A DNA stretch of 64,000 nt from Xanthomonas sp. 3793 (lineage in GTDB: Bacteria; Pseudomonadota; Gammaproteobacteria; Xanthomonadales; Xanthomonadaceae). Positions 35,550 through 44,531 of this stretch are shown in pieces. Location: contig NZ_JANTYU010000002.1 in assembly GCF_024806835.1 (NCBI RefSeq), forward strand, positions 496,001-560,000. The letters are read 5' to 3'. The notes beneath the pieces were generated by a model that saw only the letters and a program-made list of their open reading frames with translations, did not search any database and was not told the origin of the DNA. Made by a program: the position numbers and the translations under genes. The stretch's first letter is position 1; every line of letters begins with the position of its first letter.

Positions 35550-35904
35550 TACCGGCTCCGGAAACAAGCGAGCGGGGAGCTTGCCCGATCCGCACCGTTA
35601 CGGCCAGCCGTGCGGCGCATGCGGCGTACATGCAATTCAGATGCGGCACGGGCAGGGGAGGGGGCCTGGCTGCAATGGTGCGCTGCGATAACCCGCCGCG
35701 CAGCGTGCTGCCATGGGCGCTGCCGGCCTCGGTCAGGCACCGTGTGGGCACCGCGCCGTCTCAGGAGCAGCCAACAAAACGCCTGTGCTCATCGCCAGAC
35801 GGGCGCGGCCGGTACTTGGCCCCACGCGGACCACGCGGGTACCCCGATGCCGAGTGCGCCGTCGGCCCCAGCCGACGACTGCGCGCTACGTTTGGTGGCC
35901 GCTC
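35550..35904. other. 355-bp gene-free stretch
   Basis: Between the DUF885 start and the queuosine transporter stop. It contains the DUF885 promoter by position. No gene, repeat or clear terminator is seen. Confidence 0.45.
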
Positions 35905-36681
35905 TTAGTCGGCAGCGGCTTCTTCGCGCAACTGCTCGGCGCGTTCGGCACCCAGATACGCGCTGATGGCGCGGCGCGCGAGGTATAGCAGCGGAATCAA
36001 GGCGATCGCAAAACCCATCTTGTAGATGTAGTTGAGTGTGCTCACCGCCAGGAACTGGTCGGTGGACCAATGCTGCGGGCCAAGCACGAAGGCGATGTAG
36101 ATCACCACGAAGCTGTCCACCAACTGCGACACTGCGGTAGAGCCGGTGGCGCGCAGCCAGACGTGTTTTTCGCCGGTGACCTTGCGGATGCGATGGAACA
36201 CCGACACGTCGATCAACTGGCCGAACAGGAAGGCCACCAGCGAGCCGCCGATCGTCCACAATCCCTGCCCGAACACCGCCGCGAATGCGGCCTGGTAATC
36301 CGGCACGCCCTGGCTCTGCGCCGCAGTCACCCACCAGCCTGCAGGCGCTAATGCGATGGCGGCAAACGCGAACACGAAGCCGTAGCCGATCAGCGCAACC
36401 GCCACCCACGAGATGAAACGCACCCCGCGGCTGCCGAAGAACTCGTTGATGGTGTCGGTCATGATGAACACCACCGGCCACAACAAGGTGCCGGCGGTGA
36501 AACTGAGCGAACCGGTCTGGCCGAACAGGTTCCAGTTCAGCGGCGCGATGCCGAGGGTGTCTTCCAGTGCGAAGATCTTGACGCCGATGAACTCGGCCAG
36601 GGCCGCGTTGACGCAGAAGAATGCCGCCAAGGCAATGAACAGGCGGACCGCACGATCGTCGAGGGTACGCGTGTGTGTCAT
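35905..36681 (-). CDS. yhhQ: Queuosine precursor transporter (YhhQ family)
   Basis: 258 residues from ATG 36681. The family core is FIALAAFFCVNAALAEFIGVKIF, AGTLLWPVVFIMTDTINEFFG, LFGQLIDVSVFHRIRK and LRATGSTAVSQLVDSFVVIYIAFVLG. The MTDTINE(F/Y)(F/Y)G signature is typical of the DUF165/YhhQ family. It takes up queuine-pathway precursors such as preQ0/preQ1 for tRNA modification. It follows the DUF502 gene with only a 5-bp gap, so the two are co-transcribed. Confidence 0.93.
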   Translation of the reverse strand: MTHTRTLDDRAVRLFIALAAFFCVNAALAEFIGVKIFALEDTLGIAPLNWNLFGQTGSLSFTAGTLLWPVVFIMTDTINEFFGSRGVRFISWVAVALIGYGFVFAFAAIALAPAGWWVTAAQSQGVPDYQAAFAAVFGQGLWTIGGSLVAFLFGQLIDVSVFHRIRKVTGEKHVWLRATGSTAVSQLVDSFVVIYIAFVLGPQHWSTDQFLAVSTLNYIYKMGFAIALIPLLYLARRAISAYLGAERAEQLREEAAAD

Positions 36682-36686
36682 GGGCT

Positions 36687-37361
36687 TCAGCGATCCGCAG
36701 TACGGGTGAAGGGAACCGACTCCGGCGCAACCGCGCCACCGGAAATGATGAAACTCATCGCCTGGTCCACGCTCCAGTCGGTGGGCGTGAGCAGTTCGAC
36801 CGGCACGATTTCCAGATAGCCGGAGGTGGGGTTGGGCGTGGTCGGCACATACACCGCCGCCAGCTCACGGCCGGTGCCTTGCTCCTTGATCACGCGCGTG
36901 ACCAGGCCGACCGACTTCATGTCGCGATGCGGGAAGTCGATCAGCACCACGCGCTGCGTGCTACCGGGCTGGGTCTGCAGGATGTCGAGCAGTTTGCGCG
37001 CGCTGTCGTAGACCACGCTGGCCAGCGGGATGCGCCGCATGATCGCCTCGAACCAGCGCAGCAGGCGCTGGCCGATCACCCGCCGGCTCAGGATGCCGAC
37101 GAACAGGATCGCCCCCACCGTGGCGACCAGGGCGATGGTGTTCTGCACCCACAGCGCCTTGATCCAGCCCAGGTAATCGGGAAACGAGGCCGCGATGCGC
37201 TCGGACAATGGCACCACCCACGGGCTGCTGATGCCAGAGAGCAATGAAAAGACGAACTTCACCACCACCCATGTCAGCCAGACCGGCAGCAGGGTCAGCA
37301 ACCCGGTCAGAAACACGCGTTGCAGGGAAGGGCGGGGATGCGGAGTGGGGGATTCGGACAT
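36687..37361 (-). CDS. DUF502 membrane protein
   Basis: 224 residues from ATG 37361. Two hydrophobic helices (VFLTGLLTLLPVWLTWVVVKFVFSLL, TIALVATVGAILFVGILS) are followed by the DUF502 cytosolic domain: RIPLASVVYDSARKLLDIL, VVLIDFPHRDMKSVGLVTR, VYVPTTPNPTSGYLEIVP and MSFIISGGAVAPE. The function of DUF502 in bacteria is unknown; plant homologues (COV proteins) affect vascular patterning. Its start codon is 43 bp from a G-rich heptamer array, so the promoter must lie close to or within it. Confidence 0.93.
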   Translation of the reverse strand: MSESPTPHPRPSLQRVFLTGLLTLLPVWLTWVVVKFVFSLLSGISSPWVVPLSERIAASFPDYLGWIKALWVQNTIALVATVGAILFVGILSRRVIGQRLLRWFEAIMRRIPLASVVYDSARKLLDILQTQPGSTQRVVLIDFPHRDMKSVGLVTRVIKEQGTGRELAAVYVPTTPNPTSGYLEIVPVELLTPTDWSVDQAMSFIISGGAVAPESVPFTRTADR

Positions 37362-37404
37362 CTGCGTAGTGTAGGCATTCGGCCGCGTCCGGTGCAGGTA
37401 GGGC

Positions 37405-37426
37405 GGGGATTCGGGATTGGGCATTG
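37405..37426 (+). repeat. G-rich heptamer array upstream of DUF502
   Basis: GGGGATTCGGGATTGGGCAT followed by TGG. It is a lone left-type arm with no matching C-rich array in the following 600 bp. Confidence 0.7.
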
Positions 37427-38062
37427 GTAAAAAAACGACGCACTGCTGCTTGGTGCAGCCTAGCCATCCAGCAGCGGCTCGTTGAGTGCCCAAGGCTGCA
37501 TCAGCTCATTTCCGGCTTCCGCCAGGAGAAGGGGCGCGCGTATGACAGCGGCAACTGCCTGGCGACCCGGGCTGATATCGCGCTGCTCCAGCCAGATATG
37601 GGCCTGCAGCGGGTGGCCAATGGCATGCGGTGTTGGCCGAGCGGCGTGCGGTCGTCAGTCGAACGGCTCTCGATGTTTTTGCATACTGAAATATCCCGCC
37701 CTCTTGGTGTCGATGCGCGTTTGCTTGTTTGACATCTGCACTCAGGTGGCACTGAAAGGCGTCACTCTCCAGGGGAGGCACGCAAGACCTGAAAATAGGC
37801 GCAGCTGACGACCGCTGGCCGTTGGCGGGCAGTGCGCTTGAGGCAGGGCGCCGTTGATTCAGTAAGGACAGTGCCTTTTCGATGTGCCCGGCACCGTCAG
37901 GCCGATGACGGATGCGGACCGCGTTTGCGTGCACCGCAGCCGGTTGCGGCGTGGTCGACCGGCGGAGCAGCGCGACCATCCGTCGCCACAGGTGACCGAA
38001 GGCAGCGCTTGTCTGTTGCGTGCAGCGTGCGAAAACCCCGGGGCATCAAAACGATCAACGCT

Positions 38063-38101
38063 GAAAACCAACATGCCGCGTCCTTGCCGGACGCGGCATG
38101 T
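38063..38101 (-). terminator. Intrinsic terminator of the alginate-export family gene
   Basis: Perfect 13-bp stem ACATGCCGCGTCC/GGACGCGGCATGT with a 5-base loop (38071-38101), followed on the minus strand by TGGTTTTC. It is about 70 bp after the stop at 38172. Confidence 0.9.
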
Positions 38102-38171
38102 GATCCAACAGCGACTGGTTTAGAAACGCACGCACACCGGGTCGGCACATTGCAGCGCCGACAAACGGCGT

Positions 38172-39725
38172 TTAGAACCGGAAGTTCAACCAGCCCATCA
38201 CGAAGGTCGAATCGCCGTAACCGGCCTTCTCCAGTGCAGGCCCTGCCATCAGATGCTCGGCGCGGAAGGTCACCGACCAGTTCGGATCGATATTCCACGT
38301 CGCGTTGATGCGCGGCATGGTGCCGATGCGACGCTCGCCGGTGCCCTGGGTGCGTGCATAGGCGCGCGCCTGATTGTTGTAGATCGCATCGCTGGTGGTC
38401 TGCCGCCACAGGGTTTCCCATTCCAGGTTCACGGTGAGCTTGGAGGTGGGCGAGAAGGTGAACGTCGGGGCGGCGGTGACCAGGTTCACCGGGCCAAAGA
38501 ACGTGGCCCAGCTGAAGTAGATCGTATTGCCGTACAGGAAGTTGTTGTTGCGCAGCGTGCCGGTGCCGGAGGTGCCGCCGCCGCCGGAGGCGATTTCGCT
38601 GTGGAAGCCCAGGCGCGGCTTCCAGCCGTTGTCGCTCAGTGTCCACGCATTGGAGGTGCTGGCCATGTAGGCGCGCAGGTCGCGCCCGCCGAAGCTGCCG
38701 CGTTGCACGGTCACGAACGAGTCGGTACGCAGCTTGCCCACGTTGCCCCACAACCGCAGGCCGTAGTAGTTGCGGTTTTCTTCCGCGGTCTGGCGGCCCC
38801 ACACCTGGTTGTCGTTGCGGAACTGATAGAAGAACGGCTCCAGATACATCGGTTTGGCGGTCGGCAACCGATAGCCGCCCACCACGCCGCGGAAATGCCG
38901 CGAGCGGTCGATGCGGTCATCGCCCAGGCCTTCGGTGCCATCCAGGTTGAAATTGAAATCGAATATGTCCACTCGGGTCTTTTCGCCGATCGCCCAGGCG
39001 CGTGCGCCGTTGAAGGTCACGAAGATATCGGTGTTGTCGCGCAGTGCCATCAAGGTGGTGGGGCCGTCGACGAACACCTGGCGGCCGACCCGCAGGCCGG
39101 TGTCGGCGCCGCCGATGTTGCCCTTCACGTCGAAGAAGACCTGCTGCAGGATCGCGTTGTTTTCCTGGGTACCGGTCTTGGCGCCCTCGTTGCGCCCATC
39201 CAGGCTGCCGTGCGCCAGTTCCGTGTACAGACGGAAGTGCTCGCCCACGTGCAGGTCCGCACCGAAGAACGCGCGCAACAGGTATTGCTGCTGCGAGTGG
39301 CTGCCGGGAATCAGCCCCGGGTTGGTGATGGTGTTGCTGCGCACGCGCAGCTCGTTGCTGAGCGAAACGTAGACATCGCCGTCTTCGCTGAGCGGGATGT
39401 ACTTGAGCGGATCGAACAGGCTCTTGCGCTTGGATGGGTCCTTCAGATACGACCAGTCCTCGGCCCAGCGCACCTGCCACATGTTGCCGCCCTGCTTGGC
39501 GCCCCAGCCCTGCGCCTCGAGCGGATAGCCCTTGGCGGTGGCGGGTGCGGCGGTGACCGGCGGCTTGGCAGGCTCCGGCTGGGTCTGTTCGGCATTGGCT
39601 GGCGCAGGCTGTGTCTGCGCAAAGCCCAGCACCGGCAGCGCCAACCCGATCGCAAGGCACAGGCGCCGGGTGGCTCCAAAGGAAGTTTCAGCCATGGCCG
39701 GCTGCGCCAAGCGTGTCAATTGCAT
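38172..39725 (-). CDS. Alginate-export (AlgE-like) family outer membrane protein
   Basis: 517 residues from ATG 39725. A signal region (ATRRLCLAIGLALPVLGFAQ) and a Pro/Glu/Gln-rich stretch (PAPANAEQTQPEPAKPP) are followed by a beta-barrel domain: SLSNELRVRSN, LRAFFGADLHVGEHFRLYTELAHG, VFFDVKG, GLRVGRQVFVDGPTTLMALRDN and RTDSFVTVQRG, ending in WLNFRF with the C-terminal aromatic residue needed by the Bam machinery. The pattern is that of Alginate_exp family porins. Xanthomonads do not make alginate, so the substrate is probably another polysaccharide or sugar acid. Monocistronic. Confidence 0.9.
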   Translation of the reverse strand: MQLTRLAQPAMAETSFGATRRLCLAIGLALPVLGFAQTQPAPANAEQTQPEPAKPPVTAAPATAKGYPLEAQGWGAKQGGNMWQVRWAEDWSYLKDPSKRKSLFDPLKYIPLSEDGDVYVSLSNELRVRSNTITNPGLIPGSHSQQQYLLRAFFGADLHVGEHFRLYTELAHGSLDGRNEGAKTGTQENNAILQQVFFDVKGNIGGADTGLRVGRQVFVDGPTTLMALRDNTDIFVTFNGARAWAIGEKTRVDIFDFNFNLDGTEGLGDDRIDRSRHFRGVVGGYRLPTAKPMYLEPFFYQFRNDNQVWGRQTAEENRNYYGLRLWGNVGKLRTDSFVTVQRGSFGGRDLRAYMASTSNAWTLSDNGWKPRLGFHSEIASGGGGTSGTGTLRNNNFLYGNTIYFSWATFFGPVNLVTAAPTFTFSPTSKLTVNLEWETLWRQTTSDAIYNNQARAYARTQGTGERRIGTMPRINATWNIDPNWSVTFRAEHLMAGPALEKAGYGDSTFVMGWLNFRF

Positions 39726-39871
39726 CGTATTGCCCCGTCGAAAGTGAAAAACCCCTGAGCGAAACTTATCGGCACGGGGGACGTCGACTGTAGTTAAGCC
39801 GTGCCAGAAAGGCAGTAACCCAAAGGTTCTAAGCTCATGAACGCACTGGGGTTTGCACAGGCGAGCGCGAG

Positions 39872-40024
39872 TGGGGTGGGGAGTGGGGATTGGGCATTGC
39901 GGGGTTGGTAACGGCGGCGCTGGGGTCTGCGGTGGACCGCATTGCGATGCCGACGATTGCCCAAGCGAGCCGGCGGCCCCGCCTTTGTTTTTGCTTTCGC
40001 GAATCCCCAATGCCGACTCCCCCA
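39872..40024. repeat. MITE-like heptamer element between divergent genes
   Basis: Left G-rich arm (39872-39905, GGGGTGGGGAGTGGGGATTG), right C-rich arm (about 40005-40024, GCGAATCCCCAATGCCGACT), 152 bp in total. The inner left sequence TTGGTAACGGCGG and inner right TTGCTTTCGCGAATCCCC match the element at 46529-46648 read in reverse, so the two are related in sequence beyond the arms. Confidence 0.82.
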
Positions 40025-40057
40025 TCACCGCCCATGACTACCGGCACATTCGCTATA

Positions 40058-40091
40058 GCTAGGTTCTACATAGTATGAGCTTCGACCTAGC
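40058..40091. promoter_or_regulatory. Inverted repeat upstream of padR-like gene, likely operator
   Basis: GCTAGGT (40058-40064) and ACCTAGC (40085-40091) form a perfect 7-bp inverted repeat spaced by 20 bp. Inside it lies a second short palindrome CATA-G-TATG. It ends 11 bp before the regulator start. Autoregulation by the PadR-type protein is likely but not shown. Confidence 0.6.
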
Positions 40092-40102
40092 GGAGATGAC
40101 CG

Positions 40103-40465
40103 ATGAGCGAGCCGGATGTCTACCTGCGCAAATTCCAGAAGGAGCTGAGTGCAGGCACCGTGTCGCTGGCCTTGCTGGCGGTGCTGGCCCAGGCCGAAGA
40201 ACCGCTGTACGGCTATTTGATCGCCAAGCGGCTTGAGCGGCTGGAGGGAGTGCTCAGCGGCAAACAGAGCGCCTTGTATCCGGTGTTGCGCAATCTGGAA
40301 GGGGCGGGGCTGTTGCACAGCCATATCGAGCCGTCCGCATCGGGACCGCCGCGACGCTACTACCGCATTACCGACAGCGGGCATGACTGCCTGCGCCAAT
40401 GGATCGCCGCCTGGCGCGCCACCCGTGATTCCGTTGATTCCGTGCTGGAGGGGACCCACTCATGA
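40103..40465 (+). CDS. PadR family transcriptional regulator
   Basis: 120 residues from ATG 40103. The winged-helix domain is LALLAVLAQAEEPLYGYLIAKRLERLEGVLSGKQSALYPVLRNLEGAGLLHSHIE, then the wing GPPRRYYRITDSG. A short C-terminal helix (CLRQWIAAWRATRDSV) would dimerise. PadR repressors usually respond to a small aromatic or toxic ligand and control a neighbouring membrane protein gene, here overlapping by 4 bp. Confidence 0.93.
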   Translation: MSEPDVYLRKFQKELSAGTVSLALLAVLAQAEEPLYGYLIAKRLERLEGVLSGKQSALYPVLRNLEGAGLLHSHIEPSASGPPRRYYRITDSGHDCLRQWIAAWRATRDSVDSVLEGTHS

Positions 40466-41373
40466 TGACGATCGCACAAACACGTCCGTTGCCGACCACC
40501 ATTGCCGATTACCTGACGCAACTGCGGCAGGCGCTGGCCGGTGCCGACCCGGCGATGGTCCAGGATGCGCTTTACGACGCCGAAGAATATCTGCGCGCCG
40601 AGCTTGCCGAACACCGTGACAAGAGCGAAGCGGAGGTCATCGCAGGCGTCGCCGGCAGCTATGGCGCGCCGGATGAGGTAGCCGAGATCTATCGCGAAAC
40701 CGAAGTCACCGTCAGCCGTGCGCTGCGCCCGCCGCTGCCGCCTCGCCGTGCCTCATGGATCGGCAAGTTCTTCGGTGTGGCCGCCGACCCGCGCACCTAC
40801 GGCGCGCTGTTCTACATGTTGCTGTCGCTGTTGACCGGCATCTTCTATTTCACCTGGGTGGTTGCCGGGGGCAGCCTGTCGTTGGGCCTGTTGATCCTGA
40901 TCATCGGCGTGCCGCTGCTGGTGCTGTTCTTCGGCTCGGTGCGGATGCTGTCGCTGGTGGAAGGGCGCGTGGTGGAGACCTTGCTGGGGGTGCGCATGCC
41001 GCGCCGGCCGTCCCATCCAGGCCTGCAGGGCGGCTGGCTGCAGCGGATCGGCGAGATGTTCACCGACCTGCGTACCTGGAGCACCATGCTGTACTTCCTG
41101 CTGATGCTGCCGCTGGGCATCGTGTACTTCACCGTGTTCGTCACGCTGCTGGCGATTTCGCTGGGGTTCGTCGTCGCGCCCGTGCTGTCACTGTTCGACT
41201 CGGGCGTGGTGATGACCTTCGGTGGTGTGGATGTCGTCAATGGATGGCTGACGCTGCCGATCTGCGTGCTCGGTGTGCTGCTGCTGTTCGTGACCCTGCA
41301 CCTGGCGCGTGCGATCGGCGCTGTGCACGGCATGCTGGCCAAGCATCTGCTGGTCAAGAGCGGTGCGATCTGA
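40462..41373 (+). CDS. DUF1700/sensor-domain membrane protein
   Basis: 303 residues from ATG 40462 (a second ATG follows directly). The soluble N-terminus (TIADYLTQLRQALAGADPAMVQDALYDAEEYLRAELAE, GVAGSYGAPDEVAEIYRETE) matches the DUF1700 head seen with PadR regulators. Two four-helix sensor-like modules follow (TYGALFYMLLSLLTGIFYFTWVVAG; TWSTMLYFLLMLPLGIVYFTVFVTLLAISLGFV). The tandem duplication around RTYGALFYMLL/RTWSTMLYFLL is visible. PadR plus such a membrane partner is a recognised pair of unknown function. Confidence 0.85.
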   Translation: MMTIAQTRPLPTTIADYLTQLRQALAGADPAMVQDALYDAEEYLRAELAEHRDKSEAEVIAGVAGSYGAPDEVAEIYRETEVTVSRALRPPLPPRRASWIGKFFGVAADPRTYGALFYMLLSLLTGIFYFTWVVAGGSLSLGLLILIIGVPLLVLFFGSVRMLSLVEGRVVETLLGVRMPRRPSHPGLQGGWLQRIGEMFTDLRTWSTMLYFLLMLPLGIVYFTVFVTLLAISLGFVVAPVLSLFDSGVVMTFGGVDVVNGWLTLPICVLGVLLLFVTLHLARAIGAVHGMLAKHLLVKSGAI

Positions 41374-41501
41374 GTGGATCGATGCAGGCGGCCTCGCGCA
41401 GGCGGTCTCGCTGAGCAGGCCTGCGTCCTCCGCGAGTGGTTCAGAGACGACGACGGCCGCACGCATGTGTTGCTGCAGATATGGATGAGGCAGTCGCGCG
41501 C

Positions 41502-41540
41502 ATAAAAAACGCTCCCGGTCGACGACGACCGGGAGCGTTT
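41502..41540. terminator. Strong bidirectional terminator between DUF1700 gene and phaZ
   Basis: A 14-bp perfect stem AACGCTCCCGGTCG with its complement (41508-41539) and an ACGA loop. On the minus strand a run of six T follows, on the plus strand TTT. It best serves phaZ, whose stop is 11 bp away. Confidence 0.95.
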
Positions 41541-41550
41541 GTGCGTGCGC

Positions 41551-42858
41551 TCAGGCGCGCTTGCCGCGCTTGCGGATGGGCGTGACGGTGGCGGGGTCGC
41601 GGCTGCCGACCGGGTCTGCGTCATAGCGCGCGATGAACTCGCGCACCTGCGGGTAGACCACTTCGCGCCAGCGGCGGCCACTGAAAATGCCGTAATGGCC
41701 GGCCCCTTCCACCACCAGGTGGCGACGGTGCGCCGCATCGATACCGGTGCACAGATCGTGCACCGCTTCGGTCTGGCCGAGCCCGGCGATATCGTCCAGT
41801 TCGCCTTCGATGCTCAACAGGGCGGTGTTGCGGATCGCCGACGGCTTGACCAGCTGGCCGTCCACTTTCCACTTGCCCTGCGGCAGCAGGAAGTCCTGAA
41901 ACACCACGCGGATCGTGTCCAGGTAATACTCGGCCGGCATGTCGAGCACGGCGTTGTACTCGTCGTAGAACTGCCGATGCGCCTGCGCATCCTGCAGATC
42001 GCCCTTGACCAGATCGGTGTAGAAATCCCAATGCGACATCACATGTCGGTTGGGGTTCATCGACAGGAAGCCGGCATGCTGCAGAAAGCCCGGGTACACC
42101 TGGCGGCCATGCCCCGGATACGGGAACGGCACGGTGTGGATCAGGTTGTTCTGGAACCACTCGATGCCGTTTTCCGTCGCCAGGTTATTCACCTGGGTGG
42201 GGCTGCGGCGTGCATCGATCGGCCCGCCCATCATCACCAACGAGCGCGGCGTGGGTTCGTCGTTGGTCGCCATCAGCGACACCGCCGCCAACACCGGTAC
42301 CGTGGGCTGGCATACGCTCACCACATGCAGGCGCTCGGCGCCGATATGGCGGATGAAGTCCTGGATATAGCTGATGTAGTCCTCGAGCCGGAACGCGCCT
42401 GCCTCCAGCGGCACCATGCGCGCGTCCACCCAGTCGGTCACATAGACCTTGTGGTTGCGCAGCAGCGTGCGCACGGTGTCGCGCAGCAGGGTGGCGTGAT
42501 GGCCGGACAACGGCGCCACCACCAGCACGGCTGGTTGCTCCTTCATCTTGCCGATCAGCTCGACGTGGTCGCTGAAGCGCTTGAAGCGCAGCAGGCGACA
42601 GAAGGGCTTGCTCAGCACCTCGCGTTCGATGATCGGCAACGAATGGCCGTCGACCTCGACATCGTCCAGTGCCCAGGCCGGCTTTTCGTATTCCTTGCCC
42701 AGCCGATGGAACAGCTCGTTGCTGGCCGCCATGCGTTCGGCGCCGGGCAGCGAAGCCCACAGGCTGTCGGGGTCGGAGAACATCTTGGCGTTCGCCTGGG
42801 CCTGATGCACCCAGGGGGCTAGCAGATTGCGGGTCAGCTCATGCAGTTGATAAAGCAT
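41551..42858 (-). CDS. phaZ: Intracellular polyhydroxybutyrate depolymerase
   Basis: 435 residues from ATG 42858 (MLYQLHELTRNLLAPWVHQAQ), a typical start for this family. Upstream in-frame residues are not conserved. The nucleophile is Cys183 in the motif VVSVCQPTVP, which replaces the usual serine of the lipase box. Downstream are FLSMNPNRHVMSHWDFY, the Asp in SIEGELDDIAG and the His in VEGAGHYGIFSGRRWRE. The enzyme cleaves native PHB granules in the cytoplasm. No PHA synthase gene lies in the window. Confidence 0.93.
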   Translation of the reverse strand: MLYQLHELTRNLLAPWVHQAQANAKMFSDPDSLWASLPGAERMAASNELFHRLGKEYEKPAWALDDVEVDGHSLPIIEREVLSKPFCRLLRFKRFSDHVELIGKMKEQPAVLVVAPLSGHHATLLRDTVRTLLRNHKVYVTDWVDARMVPLEAGAFRLEDYISYIQDFIRHIGAERLHVVSVCQPTVPVLAAVSLMATNDEPTPRSLVMMGGPIDARRSPTQVNNLATENGIEWFQNNLIHTVPFPYPGHGRQVYPGFLQHAGFLSMNPNRHVMSHWDFYTDLVKGDLQDAQAHRQFYDEYNAVLDMPAEYYLDTIRVVFQDFLLPQGKWKVDGQLVKPSAIRNTALLSIEGELDDIAGLGQTEAVHDLCTGIDAAHRRHLVVEGAGHYGIFSGRRWREVVYPQVREFIARYDADPVGSRDPATVTPIRKRGKRA

Positions 42859-42984
42859 TCCACCCATCCGTGCGGTTTTGCTGCCGCGCAGCATACCGGG
42901 TTTGGCGCATTTGCACCTTAATGGGGCTGCGGACGGTAGAGGCTGTCATAGAAGGTATGGCGGGCGTAGGCAGCTTTGTCTGCC

Positions 42985-43345
42985 GCTGGTTGTGGTCTTT
43001 CGAGCGGCTTCGTACGGCTTGCAGATCGCGTTCGCCGGCAGGGTAAGCACCTCTCGGGACAGGGGGCGGGGTGAGGGGGATGGGCGAAGCCACATGTGCA
43101 TTCAAACTCCATGAGGCTTCGCCCGTACCCTCATCCGCCCCTGCGGGGCACCTTCTCCCGGCGCGAGAAGGAACAGTTTCGTGTGGCTGGAAGATAGCCT
43201 TCGCCAGCAGAGTAACGTTCGGCCTGCACAATCTAGCCCCTCTCCCTGCGGGGCGAGAAGGCACTGCTTGCGCGCCATGGCGCGCGTGCCTTGGAGCGCC
43301 CGCGCCGCAAGCGCGGGCCGGGGCGCGGAGTGGGGATTGGGGAGA
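42985..43345. repeat. Inverted copy of the 144-bp repeat family plus heptamer array
   Basis: Within the 540-bp gap 42859-43398, the stretch CCTCATCCGCCCCTGCGGGG (about 43128) followed by CACCTTCTCCCG is the reverse complement of the tandem-repeat unit at 21881-22365. Further arm-like pieces (GACAGGGGGCGGGGTGAGGG; CCCCTCTCCCTGCGGGGCGA) flank it. A G-rich array GTGGGGATTGGGGAGAGGG lies at about 43330-43348. Nothing else gene-like is seen in this gap. Confidence 0.8.
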
Positions 43346-43398
43346 GGGTACGGAGCGAAGCTACACGCAATAAGTGCCTCAAGTAGCCAACGGACTCG

Positions 43399-44001
43399 TC
43401 AACCGCGCTCCAGCGCAGATGTCTCATCTGCCAGCTGCGGCGACAACCAGCAATGCGACCCCAGCGCAGCGAATCCGACGCTGGCAAAGCGCTTGCGATA
43501 CCAGCGCGCCGGGCGGGGCTGGAAGCCGTCGTGATCGCCTTCGAATGCGTCTTCCTGCGCAAAGGTCTCCAGAAACGCCACGCCCGCGCACATGTCGGCC
43601 AGCCCAGGCAGGCCCTGGTTGAATTCGCGCGTGGGCACGTAATGCAGCACGTCCGAGCAGATCAGCAGGTCCACCGGTGCGCCGGGGCGTAGCCAGGCGA
43701 AATCACCGAAGCGGGCGGGGTGGATCTGCCGGCTGCGTCCGTAGCGCTGCACGGCGTAGGCGCTGCTGTCGAAGCCCAGGTAGCTGAGCTTGGGCCGCAG
43801 CGCCAACAAGGGCGCGCGCCAGGCCGCTTCGCCACAGCCGATATCCAGCACGCTGCGGATCGGTCGCTCCAGGTAATACTCGGCCTGTGCGACGGCGAGT
43901 GCGACCTTGCGTCGCAGGCGGGCCGGGTCGGCCAGCCCGGCATCGCGGTACCAGCGGCGGAAATACCGGGCGTCGTACTGTTTTTCGTCTGACTGCTGCA
44001 T
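43399..44001 (-). CDS. Class I SAM-dependent methyltransferase
   Basis: 200 residues from ATG 44001. SAM-binding loop SVLDIGCGEAAWRAPLLA, then LSYLGFDSSAYAV, VDLLICSDVLHYVP and FLETFAQED, which define a Methyltransf-type fold. The N-terminal helix YDARYFRRWYRDAGLADPARL is characteristic of a small group of xanthomonad methyltransferases. Substrate is unknown. It is divergent from hemJ with 74 bp between the starts, and its stop is near the repeat block. Confidence 0.88.
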   Translation of the reverse strand: MQQSDEKQYDARYFRRWYRDAGLADPARLRRKVALAVAQAEYYLERPIRSVLDIGCGEAAWRAPLLALRPKLSYLGFDSSAYAVQRYGRSRQIHPARFGDFAWLRPGAPVDLLICSDVLHYVPTREFNQGLPGLADMCAGVAFLETFAQEDAFEGDHDGFQPRPARWYRKRFASVGFAALGSHCWLSPQLADETSALERG

Positions 44002-44075
44002 GGGGCTCAGCTGCTTTCGCGTGCGCGGATAGGTGAAAATGCGGGCCATCCTACGCGAGCCAGCGGAGCCAGCGC

Positions 44076-44522
44076 ATGACCCTGTATTTGTGGATCAAGA
44101 CCTTCCATCTGCTGTTCGTGATCGCCTGGATGGCGGCGGTGTTCTATCTGCCGCGCATTCTGGTCAACATCGCCGAAGCCGGCAGCGAGCCGTCCGTGCG
44201 TGCGCGGCTGGTGCTGATGGGCCGACGCCTCTACAGGTTCGGCCACAGCATGCTCGGTCTGGCGCTGCTGCTGGGTGCGGTGCTGTGGCAAGGCTATCGC
44301 GTGATCCCCGACTTCCCGACGATGGTGACCGGCGGCTGGCTGCACGCCAAGCTGTTGGCGGTGGCCTTGATCCTGGCGCATTACATCGTGGCCGGGCGCT
44401 GGTTGAAGGGCGTGGACCAGGGCCGCGCGGTCCCGAGCGGGCGGGCATTGCGCTTGTTCAACGAGGTGCCGGTAATCCTGCTGGTCGGTGTGATCTGGCT
44501 GGTGCTGGCCAAGCCTTTTTAG
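44076..44522 (+). CDS. hemJ: Protoporphyrinogen oxidase HemJ
   Basis: 148 residues, four or five membrane helices. The family hallmark is seen at the N-terminus, LYLWIKTFHLLFVIAWMAAVFYLPRILVN, with the heme-ligand His10. The second conserved block GGWLHAKLLAVALILAHY has the essential Lys. HemJ oxidises protoporphyrinogen IX to protoporphyrin IX in heme synthesis at the inner membrane. Monocistronic, with a stem-loop at 44532. Confidence 0.9.
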   Translation: MTLYLWIKTFHLLFVIAWMAAVFYLPRILVNIAEAGSEPSVRARLVLMGRRLYRFGHSMLGLALLLGAVLWQGYRVIPDFPTMVTGGWLHAKLLAVALILAHYIVAGRWLKGVDQGRAVPSGRALRLFNEVPVILLVGVIWLVLAKPF

Positions 44523-44531
44523 GCCGCGATA

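Larger units (their letters stand above)
37362..38171. other. 810-bp stretch without a supported gene
   Basis: Contains a G-rich heptamer array (37405-37426), A-runs and the terminator of the alginate-export gene at its right end. Several short frames exist but none has family character, ribosome site or codon pattern to support it. It may hold decayed gene remnants. Confidence 0.5.

Noticed and set aside
37424..37732. A 102-residue frame in the gap upstream of the alginate-export gene
   Set aside because: No ribosome site, no family resemblance and no consistent codon pattern; the gap is better left unassigned.
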